This document shows, piece by piece, positions 1 to 6,077 of a stretch of 6,766 bases of DNA. The position numbers and the translations under genes were made by a program. Every line of letters starts with the position of its first letter. Position 1 is the stretch's first letter. The notes beneath the pieces are model-generated. The model made no database searches. It was not told where the DNA came from and saw only the letters and a program-made list of their open reading frames with translations. Location: NCBI GenBank assembly GCA_031370675.1, contig JANMQT010000169.1, positions 1 to 6,766 of the forward strand. The letters run 5' to 3'. The DNA comes from SZAS-18 sp031370675. GTDB taxonomy: Bacteria; Verrucomicrobiota; Verrucomicrobiia; Chthoniobacterales; SZAS-18.

Positions 1-165
1 GCGCTCCGCTACGGCGCCAACGATTTTGGCAGCGTGATGATGGAGGAGAACGTCGTCAGCCAGGCGGGCACGAGTTTCCAAATCGATGCCCCGGAGATCG
101 AGCGCCTCGTCGGCGAGATGGGCTACGACCCGCGCCGGCGCAACAATTGGTATCAACTCGTGTAG
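1..165 (+). CDS. mqnC: MqnC, cyclic dehypoxanthinyl futalosine synthase, C-terminal fragment (5' end outside window)
   Basis: This is the last 54 codons and TAG stop of a gene that begins before the window. MqnC is a radical SAM enzyme of the futalosine route to menaquinone; it cyclises dehypoxanthine futalosine in the cytoplasm. The fragment contains GANDFGSVMMEENVVSQAG (fragment residues 5-23), the family's typical C-terminal block, followed by a helix and an ending of the form GYDPRRRNNWY. The related MqnE and CofH proteins carry a different block here (for example a DDLDGT or NDLGGT type), so MqnC is preferred. The radical SAM CxxxCxxC cluster lies upstream and cannot be seen. The gene converges on the acetyltransferase gene, with 22 bases between the two stop codons. 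Family assignment is from recognised motifs only. Confidence 0.85.
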   Translation, partial: ALRYGANDFGSVMMEENVVSQAGTSFQIDAPEIERLVGEMGYDPRRRNNWYQLV

Positions 166-187
166 TGGGAAGCCTGTCACTGCGCAG

Positions 188-664
188 CTACAACGCGAGC
201 TTCATGCCGGCGTGGGTCGAGCGAAACCCGAGGCGCTCGTAGAAGCGATGCGCGTCGACGCGCGAAAGGTGGGTCGTGAGCTGCACCACCTGGCAGCCCT
301 TCCCGAGGGCGCGATCGATCGCCCAGCGCACGAGGAATTCGCCGAGCCGACGACCGCGCTCCGTGGACTTGATTCGGACCGCCTCAATTTGGGCGCGTCG
401 CGCGCTCTGGAGCGAGAGACCTCGGAGAAAATTCAATTGCAGGGTGCCGATCACTTCGCCGTCCCGTTCCAGCACCACGAGCTCGGCATTCGGATCCCGC
501 TGAATTTCCTTCAGCGACTCGCGGTACGATTTCGCCAGCGGCCTCGCGGGACGCTCGCGCGTGCGGCCGAGATCATCATCCGCCAGCAAGTCGACGATGG
601 TCTCCAAGTCGGACTCGGTCGCCGGACGGACCAGAAGATTCGGGTCGGGGAGGGAGACATTCAT
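188..664 (-). CDS. GNAT-family N-acetyltransferase
   Basis: The 158-residue product is a single-domain GNAT acetyltransferase, which would transfer an acetyl group from acetyl-CoA to an amine; the substrate is not recognisable. The N-terminal strand VRPATESDLETI (about residues 12-23) is the usual GNAT opening. The acetyl-CoA segment is strand AQIEAVRI (91-98) followed by RGRRLGEFLV (103-112), which corresponds to the R/QxxGxG/A loop with Arg in place of the first Gly, a common variant. The C-terminal AHRFYERLGF (138-147) is the classic end motif, and the HAGMKLAL ending fits a set of small bacterial GNATs. I chose the ATG at 662-664 because the GNAT fold begins just after it. The frame stays open to a GTG at 725-727 (179 residues), with another ATG at 701-703, but the extra residues look like non-domain sequence. 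No Shine-Dalgarno motif precedes any of these starts. The gene is divergent from the DUF885 gene and convergent with mqnC. Confidence 0.85.
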   Translation of the reverse strand: MNVSLPDPNLLVRPATESDLETIVDLLADDDLGRTRERPARPLAKSYRESLKEIQRDPNAELVVLERDGEVIGTLQLNFLRGLSLQSARRAQIEAVRIKSTERGRRLGEFLVRWAIDRALGKGCQVVQLTTHLSRVDAHRFYERLGFRSTHAGMKLAL

Positions 665-795
665 GGGTGGGCGGCCACGGATCTCAAGCGAAGGAACGCG
701 CATCCGGCAAGTCCGGAGTTCGCCCACTCAAAATGAGGCCTGTGCGCAAGATTGGCGGGTTGACGCGGCGCAGGGACCGATGACCTGTTCGACTG

Positions 796-2619
796 ATGCT
801 CAAGCAAATTTTCAAGTGGCTCGTCGGACTGCTCGCGCTCGTCGTCGCGATCATTGGGGTCTTTGCGATCAACGCCATCTACTTCCGTCCGTGGTCACTC
901 CGGGTCTTTTACGAGAAGGTGTTTCTCGAATTCGCCTTCGAAAATCCAGAAATTCTGACCTCGCTCGGCCTGCTCGAGCAGTTCGGCATCACCGGCCACA
1001 GCGGGAGGCTCTCGGATTCGTCGGTCGCCAAGGAGAAGGAGGTCATGGCGCGGACCAAGCGAAACCTCGCCGAACTGCGCGCATATCCGCTCCCAAAGCA
1101 AAACGAATCCGAAAAACTCTCGACGCACCTGCTTGAGTGGTTCCTGCAGGTGGCGGTCGACGGGGAAAAATTCCATTTCCACAACTACCCGGTGAACCAG
1201 CTCTTCGGCGTGCAAAACGGAATTCCGTCGTTCATGGCGAACACGCACCGGCTGCAACGCGAGCGTGACGCGCGCTACTATCTCCAGCGGCTGGAGGCGA
1301 TTCCCCGGAAGTTCGACCAGGTGCTCGAGGGCCTGCGCCTGCGCGAATCGATGGGCATCCTGCCCCCGCGCTTCGTGGTCGAGCTCGTGCTCAAGGAAAT
1401 GAATGAGTTTGTCGCCCAGCCGGTGGCGGAGAACATTCTCGCGAAATCCTTCCAGACGAGGCTCGTCAAGGTGACGGATCTCACCGACGCCCAGCGCGCG
1501 GAACTGAACGCCGCCGTTCAGCGCACGGTGCAGGACCAGGTCTATCCGGCCTACCGCAAGCTGATTGACTATTTCACCATCCTGCTGCCGAAGGCCACGA
1601 CGGACGACGGCGTGTGGAAGCTGCCCAATGGCGAGGAATTTTACGCCTACATGCTGCGCCAAAACACGACGACGAAGCTGACGCCGGCGGAGATTCATGA
1701 CCTGGGATTGCGCGAGGTTGCGCGCATCGATGGCGAGATGCGGGCGATACTCGACGCGCAGGGTCACACGGGCGGGACCGTGGGTGAATGGATGCAGCAA
1801 CTCGGCAAGGACGCCAAATTCCAGTTCCCCGACAGCGACGAGGGCCGTGCCGCCGCGATCGCGGAATACAACCGGTTGATCCGCCAGGCGCTGGAACGTT
1901 CGAAGGCCTCCTTCCGCGTCCTGCCCAAGGCCAGGGTCGAGGTGCGACGCATCCCCGAATTCAAGGAGAAGACCGCCCCGGGGGCGTATTACGAGCCGGG
2001 GGCGTTCGACGGCAGCCGTCCGGGCGTTTTTTACTGCAATCTGCGGGACATGAAGGAAATCGCGAAGTTCGGCATGCCGACGCTGGCGTACCACGAGGCC
2101 GTGCCGGGACACCATTTCCAGATCACGATCGCGCAGGAGCTGACCGGGGTGCCGACCTTCCGCAAGATCCTGCCTTTCACCGCCTACGCGGAAGGCTGGG
2201 CGCTCTACACGGAATGGCTCGCGAAGAACGCCGGCTGGTACCAGGACGACCCATACGGCGACCTGGGACGACTGCAGGCGGAATTGTTCCGGGCCGTCCG
2301 GCTCGTGGTCGACACCGGAATCCACTACCAGCGCTGGAAGCGCGAACAGGCCATTGCCTACATGCGCGACAAGACCGGCATGGGCGAAAAGGAGGTCACC
2401 TCCGAAATCGAACGCTACATCGTCATGCCCGGGCAGGCCTGCGCATACAAGGTCGGGATGCTGAAGATTCAGGAGCTCCGCCGCCGGGCGGAAGCCGCCC
2501 TCGGCGCGAAGTTCGACCCCAAGGATTTCCACGACGTGGTCCTGAAAAACGGCTCACTCCCGCTCGACATTCTGGAAGAGCAGGTGAATGCGTGGATCGC
2601 GCCCGTGAAATCCTCCTAG
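796..2619 (+). CDS. Membrane-anchored DUF885 family protein, putative zinc metallopeptidase
   Basis: The 607-residue protein belongs to the DUF885 family (typically 550-620 residues), whose members resemble gluzincin-type metallopeptidases. A hydrophobic segment at about residues 8-28 follows a short basic N-terminus (Lys3, Lys7). It fits an uncleaved signal anchor with the rest of the protein in the periplasm; no lipobox is seen. The family signature is HEAVPGHH at residues 433-440 (His433, Glu434, His439, His440). It is followed by AEGWALYTEW with Glu466, a plausible third metal ligand as in other HExx(x)H peptidases. The segment from about 484 to 560, including MPGQACAYKVG, is also typical of the family. 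No truncation or frameshift is seen. The substrate is unknown and peptidase activity is inferred, not shown. The gene lies 147 bases upstream of bamA on the same strand, which hints at an envelope role. The start at 796 puts the membrane segment right at the N-terminus; no Shine-Dalgarno motif precedes it. Confidence 0.85.
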   Translation: MLKQIFKWLVGLLALVVAIIGVFAINAIYFRPWSLRVFYEKVFLEFAFENPEILTSLGLLEQFGITGHSGRLSDSSVAKEKEVMARTKRNLAELRAYPLPKQNESEKLSTHLLEWFLQVAVDGEKFHFHNYPVNQLFGVQNGIPSFMANTHRLQRERDARYYLQRLEAIPRKFDQVLEGLRLRESMGILPPRFVVELVLKEMNEFVAQPVAENILAKSFQTRLVKVTDLTDAQRAELNAAVQRTVQDQVYPAYRKLIDYFTILLPKATTDDGVWKLPNGEEFYAYMLRQNTTTKLTPAEIHDLGLREVARIDGEMRAILDAQGHTGGTVGEWMQQLGKDAKFQFPDSDEGRAAAIAEYNRLIRQALERSKASFRVLPKARVEVRRIPEFKEKTAPGAYYEPGAFDGSRPGVFYCNLRDMKEIAKFGMPTLAYHEAVPGHHFQITIAQELTGVPTFRKILPFTAYAEGWALYTEWLAKNAGWYQDDPYGDLGRLQAELFRAVRLVVDTGIHYQRWKREQAIAYMRDKTGMGEKEVTSEIERYIVMPGQACAYKVGMLKIQELRRRAEAALGAKFDPKDFHDVVLKNGSLPLDILEEQVNAWIAPVKSS

Positions 2620-2674
2620 CGAGCTTCCCGCGACCCACCCCCAACGCCGCACCCCGCCCGGGCCGTCTATCTTC

Positions 2675-2702
2675 TTGACGTTTCCGTGTCCTCCACCAAA
2701 TT
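2675..2702 (+). promoter_or_regulatory. Weak sigma70-like promoter candidate upstream of bamA
   Basis: TTGACG (2675-2680) matches a -35 hexamer in five of six bases. After a 16-base spacer comes CAAATT (2697-2702), which matches TATAAT in three of six, including the usually important second A and last T. Transcription would begin near 2709, giving a leader of about 58 bases before the ATG at 2767. It lies in the 147-base gap between the DUF885 gene and bamA, where a promoter is plausible. The -10 match is poor and sigma-factor preferences of this organism are unknown, so this is only a candidate. Confidence 0.25.
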
Positions 2703-2766
2703 TGGCGCCTCTTTACGCGGTCGCCGTCTCCTGCCCGTCGACGCCCGCGGCGCCAGACTTTTCCTT

Positions 2767-5187
2767 ATGAAATTCGCCTTCCCCCGCACTGCCGGCCTAA
2801 TCCCGCGCGGGCTGACCACCTTTGTTCAACTGGTCGCGATCGTGCTCCTTGGGGGTGGGGCGATGCCGGGGCCACTTTTGGCCCAGCAGCCGCCGGCGAC
2901 GAGTCCGCGGGACGGCGCCATCGTGCGGGCAATCGAAATCAAGTACGCGGGCCCCGTGACGGTCAGCCGGGAGCGCATTCTTTCCAACATGCGCACCACC
3001 ATTGGCCAGCCCTTCAGCCAGGCCGGCCTCGAGGAAGACATCCGCAACCTCTATGCGACGGGTGACGTGACGAATGTCCGTATCTTTGGCGAACCCACCG
3101 GCGGCGGCGTGAAAGTCATCGTGATCGTGCAGAGCCGCGATGTCGTGAAGGAGATCGTGATCGAGGGCGCGAGCGTCTTCAAGGCGAAGCGGATTCTCAA
3201 GACGATCTCGGCCAAGACGGGCAACGCCTTGAACGAGGAGGTCCTTGAAAGTGACCGCCAGAAGATCATCGAGATGTACCAGAACAAGGGGTACAACAAC
3301 ATCGACGTGCAATTTCGCGTCAGCCGCGACGAGGCCGCGGGCAACTCGGTGGTATATTTCTCGATCAACGAGGGCGGGAAGGCGGAGCTGAACGCCATCC
3401 GGTTCGAGGGCAACGCGAACATCAAGGCGAGGGCCATCCGCAAGGTGATGAAGGGCACCAAGCCGAAGACAATTTTCTCGTTCATCACCAAGGATGGCCG
3501 GCTCGATCCCGCCAAACTCCGCGAAGATCTCGATGAGGTGCGCGAGCTTTACCAGAACAAGGGCTACATCGACATGGAGGTCGTGCAGACCCGCACGGAC
3601 ACCGACGCCAAGGGTCGGACCACCCTCGTCATCGTCATCAAGGAGGGCAACCAGTACCGGATTGCGCATCTTGGCATCAAGGGCAACACGCTGATCACCG
3701 AAGTCGCCTTAAGAAAATTCCTCAAGATGCAGGAGAAGAGTCTCTACACGCCCAAGGGGTTGAAGGATGACCTGAAGATTTTTAACGATTTCTATGGTTC
3801 ACGCGGCTACGTCGACGTGCAGATTCGCACCGACGCCGTGCCCGCCGGACCCGGCCTGGTCGACCTCACCTACACCGTCGAACAGGGCATCGTTTCGAAC
3901 ATCGAACGCATCAACATCGAGGGCAACTCGATCACCAAGGATAAGGTTATCCGCCGGGAACTTGCCCTCGCCCCGGGCGACATTTACAGCGTGCCCTACG
4001 CTGAGGCGAGCAAGAAGCGGCTCGAAAACCTGAACTACTTCTCGAAGGTCGAAGTCGTGCCCGCCGACACCCTCGTCCCGGGCCGCAAAGACATGAACGT
4101 CATCGTCGAGGAAAAGCGAACCGGCGAACTCAGCTTCGGCGCGGGCTTCAGCTCGGTCGACAGTCTGGTGGGCCAAGCCACGCTGACCCAAAGTAATTTT
4201 GACATCACGAACTGGCCCTCCTTCACCGGTGGCGGACAAAAATTCCGCCTCAACGCGGTCTACGGCACCACGCGCCAGGATTTCGTCATCGCGTTCACTG
4301 AGCCCTACCTTTTCGACTCGCAGTTCGCGATGACAGTCGAAGCCTTCTACCACAAAACCAATTATCAAACCAACGTCTACACCCAGACCAATGCCGGCGG
4401 CGCAATCGGATTCCGCAGGCCCATCTGGCGTTATTTGTCGGCGCGCGGCGAGTATCGACTGGAGAACATCACGATCGGCAACGTGCTGGACCCAACCAGC
4501 ATCTATGCGTTCTCCCAGGGCTCGCGCATTCGGAGCGCCGTGGCCGGCGGCCTGAACTGGGACTCGCGCGACAACGTCTTTCTGACCCGCCGCGGCACCA
4601 AGTTGGATGCCGGCGGGTTCATCGCCGGTGGACCCTTCGGCGGCGACACCCAGATTTACGGCTGGAACATCGAGGGCTCGCACTACATTCCGTTGCCCTA
4701 CGACATGATTCTGCTCTTTAACGGCCAGGTGACGACGGTGAGCACGCTGTTTGGGCGGGATGTTTCCTCGATCGAGACGGCCAAGACCAGCCGGGTGGTT
4801 CCGTTGGAGGACCGCCTTTTCCTCGGGGGCGCAAACAACCTGCGCGGCTTCGATTACCGCGACGTCGGCCCGAAAAACCAGTTCAGCCAGCCAGTCGGCG
4901 GCCGCACGGTCGGACGAATCACCACCGAACTGACTTTCCCGATCATCGAGCGCGTGCGCGGCGCCGTGTTCTACGACGGCGGCGTCAACCACCGCAAGTC
5001 GTACAGCTTCGGTTTTCAGAACTATGCCTCGGACGTCGGAGTCGGCCTGCGCCTGGATCTTCCCGTCGGCCCCATCCGGGTGGACTACGGCATTCCGATC
5101 TCCAACCCAAACCAGGCCTTGTTCGGCGGCCAGGGCACTCCCTCGAAGAAGGGCAAATTTAACTTCAACGTCGGCTACCAGTTCTGA
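2767..5187 (+). CDS. bamA: BamA, outer membrane protein assembly factor
   Basis: BamA is the core of the BAM complex, which folds and inserts beta-barrel proteins into the outer membrane. The product has 806 residues, close to the usual 800 or so. A signal peptide covers about residues 1-39, with a likely cut after Ala39 in PLLAQQ. Five POTRA domains follow at about 51-123, 124-204, 205-294, 295-374 and 375-450; several show the typical YxxxGY turn (YQNKGY at 171-176 and 262-267, GSRGY at 344-348). The 16-strand barrel starts near 452. It contains EPYLFDSQ, the conserved lid-loop motif LRGF (692-695), and ends in VGYQF with a C-terminal Phe, the usual barrel signal. I chose ATG 2767 because the signal peptide begins there. 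An in-frame GTG at 2686 would add 27 residues that look like leader sequence. No Shine-Dalgarno motif is seen. It lies directly upstream of skp, as in many Gram-negative bacteria. Confidence 0.96.
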   Translation: MKFAFPRTAGLIPRGLTTFVQLVAIVLLGGGAMPGPLLAQQPPATSPRDGAIVRAIEIKYAGPVTVSRERILSNMRTTIGQPFSQAGLEEDIRNLYATGDVTNVRIFGEPTGGGVKVIVIVQSRDVVKEIVIEGASVFKAKRILKTISAKTGNALNEEVLESDRQKIIEMYQNKGYNNIDVQFRVSRDEAAGNSVVYFSINEGGKAELNAIRFEGNANIKARAIRKVMKGTKPKTIFSFITKDGRLDPAKLREDLDEVRELYQNKGYIDMEVVQTRTDTDAKGRTTLVIVIKEGNQYRIAHLGIKGNTLITEVALRKFLKMQEKSLYTPKGLKDDLKIFNDFYGSRGYVDVQIRTDAVPAGPGLVDLTYTVEQGIVSNIERINIEGNSITKDKVIRRELALAPGDIYSVPYAEASKKRLENLNYFSKVEVVPADTLVPGRKDMNVIVEEKRTGELSFGAGFSSVDSLVGQATLTQSNFDITNWPSFTGGGQKFRLNAVYGTTRQDFVIAFTEPYLFDSQFAMTVEAFYHKTNYQTNVYTQTNAGGAIGFRRPIWRYLSARGEYRLENITIGNVLDPTSIYAFSQGSRIRSAVAGGLNWDSRDNVFLTRRGTKLDAGGFIAGGPFGGDTQIYGWNIEGSHYIPLPYDMILLFNGQVTTVSTLFGRDVSSIETAKTSRVVPLEDRLFLGGANNLRGFDYRDVGPKNQFSQPVGGRTVGRITTELTFPIIERVRGAVFYDGGVNHRKSYSFGFQNYASDVGVGLRLDLPVGPIRVDYGIPISNPNQALFGGQGTPSKKGKFNFNVGYQF
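3277..3563 (+). repeat. 14-base direct repeat inside bamA (POTRA2 and POTRA3)
   Basis: TACCAGAACAAGGG occurs at 3277-3290 and again at 3550-3563. Both copies are in frame and encode YQNKG within the YQNKGY turn of successive POTRA domains (residues 171-176 and 262-267). The flanking bases differ, so this most likely reflects the homologous domain repeats and shared codon choice rather than a mobile or regulatory repeat. The coordinates span from the first copy to the end of the second. Confidence 0.6.
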
Positions 5188-5277
5188 GTTTGAACGATTC
5201 CCAACCCGGGGCGTCAGAGATGATTCCCCAGACCTCAACACCCCGTAATCCAGCAAGCAGTATTTGCCAGCATCAAC

Positions 5278-5919
5278 ATGATTAAACGCACTCTAGCTCT
5301 CGTCCCCGCCCTCCTCACCCTCTGCTTCCTCGCCGCCACCCCGGCGCAGGCCCAGATGAAGGTCGGCGTGGTCGACATGAACAAGGTTTTCTCCGACTAC
5401 TACAAGACGAAGGACGCCGAAACCCGCATCAATGAAGCCCGTGGCGCCGCCAAGAAGGAGATGGATGACCGCATGGAAGCCCGCAACAAGATGCTGGAAG
5501 AAATCAACACGCTGAACAAGGACATGGAGAACAAGTCCATCGGCGCGGCGGCGGCCCAGGAGAAATCCAAACAGCGCGACGACAAGATTGCCGAGGTGCG
5601 CAACCTCGAGCGCGAAATCACCGAGTTCAAGAACACCCGCGAGCGCCAACTCCAGGAGCAGGCCGTGCGCATGCGCAATGGCATCGTCGAGGAAATCATG
5701 AAAATCGTCAATGAGCGCCAGAAAACGGATGGCTTTGACCTCGTCTTCGACAAGTCCGGCTCGAGCCTGAACGGCGTGCCCCTCATTCTGTTTGCCAAGG
5801 ACGGCATGGACTTCACCAACGAGGTGGTCACCGCCTTGAACAAGACCAAGCCCGCTGCCGCGGCCGCGACCCCCAAGGCCGAAGCGCCCGCCAAGCCGGC
5901 CGCGACGCCCAAGAAGTAG
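5278..5919 (+). CDS. skp: Skp/OmpH family periplasmic chaperone
   Basis: Skp holds unfolded outer-membrane proteins in the periplasm and hands them to the BAM complex; it normally works as a trimer with long coiled-coil arms. The product has 213 residues. A signal peptide with a hydrophobic core (about 5-20) ends in TPAQAQ, with a likely cut after Ala25. The mature start KVGVVDMNKVFSDY (28-41) is the conserved OmpH strand and helix. A long charged, Lys/Glu/Arg-rich helical region at about 42-145 matches the arms. DGFDLVFDKSG (151-161) followed by PLILFAKDGMDFTNEVV is the conserved C-terminal body. Residues 191-213 form an Ala/Pro/Lys-rich tail absent from the 161-residue E. coli protein. The gene begins 90 bases after bamA, with no terminator visible between them, so co-transcription is likely. 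The start is well supported by the signal peptide, although no Shine-Dalgarno motif precedes it. A strong terminator follows. Confidence 0.93.
   Translation: MIKRTLALVPALLTLCFLAATPAQAQMKVGVVDMNKVFSDYYKTKDAETRINEARGAAKKEMDDRMEARNKMLEEINTLNKDMENKSIGAAAAQEKSKQRDDKIAEVRNLEREITEFKNTRERQLQEQAVRMRNGIVEEIMKIVNERQKTDGFDLVFDKSGSSLNGVPLILFAKDGMDFTNEVVTALNKTKPAAAAATPKAEAPAKPAATPKK
5862..5913 (+). repeat. Imperfect repeat encoding the AATPK tail of Skp
   Basis: GGCCGCGACCCCCAAG (5862-5877) and GGCCGCGACGCCCAAG (5898-5913) match in 15 of 16 bases and lie 36 bases apart in the same frame. Each encodes part of an AATPK unit in the low-complexity tail of Skp. Duplication by slippage is a likely origin; this is an inference. 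Confidence 0.6.
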
Positions 5920-5946
5920 TCCGCGCCCAGCCAAAATTCCACAACG

Positions 5947-5988
5947 CCCGCGCCGCCCTTTCTTGGGGCCGCGCGGGTTTGTTGTTTT
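5947..5988 (+). terminator. Rho-independent terminator after skp
   Basis: CCCGCGC (5947-5953) pairs perfectly with GCGCGGG (5971-5977). After a single C/C mismatch, GCCC (5955-5958) pairs with GGGC (5966-5969), leaving a seven-base loop (5959-5965). The 3' arm is followed at once by the T-rich run TTTGTTGTTTT (5978-5988). It begins 28 bases after the skp stop codon and is oriented to end transcripts from bamA-skp. The purine-poor side does not give a comparable T-tract on the other strand, so it acts on the + strand only. Confidence 0.85.
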
Positions 5989-6077
5989 CCCGCACCGCAC
6001 CGCCCAGCGTCATCCCCGCCGAGCGTCCCCTCACCTTCGCGCTCGACGCCGCTCGCAATCGATCTTAACTCAATCCC

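Noticed and set aside
162..191. A hairpin in the gap between the convergent mqnC and acetyltransferase genes as a two-way terminator
   Set aside because: Only short four-base pairings (GTAG/CTAC, AGTG/CACT) are present and there is no T-tract on either side.
86..736. A 216-codon + strand open frame opposite the acetyltransferase gene
   Set aside because: The - strand frame carries clear GNAT motifs, while the + strand translation has none and also overlaps the mqnC end.
760..788. TTGACG at 760-765 as a -35 box for the DUF885 gene
   Set aside because: No hexamer at 16-18 bases downstream resembles TATAAT (ACCTGT at 783-788 matches one base), and transcription would begin about at the start codon. 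A leaderless transcript is possible but unsupported.
895..2532. A 545-codon open frame on the - strand opposite the DUF885 gene
   Set aside because: It mirrors the codon pattern of a well-supported + strand gene in GC-rich DNA. The translation is rich in Arg, His, Leu and Val with no recognisable domain, so it is a shadow.
5208..5229. GGGG/CCCC pairing between bamA and skp as a terminator or attenuator
   Set aside because: The stem is only four pairs with a 14-base loop and no T-run follows, so the bamA-skp transcript is probably not interrupted here.
3799..5256. A 485-codon open frame on the - strand opposite bamA
   Set aside because: It lies opposite the bamA POTRA/barrel coding region, shows no family motif, and is explained by GC-rich third codon positions.
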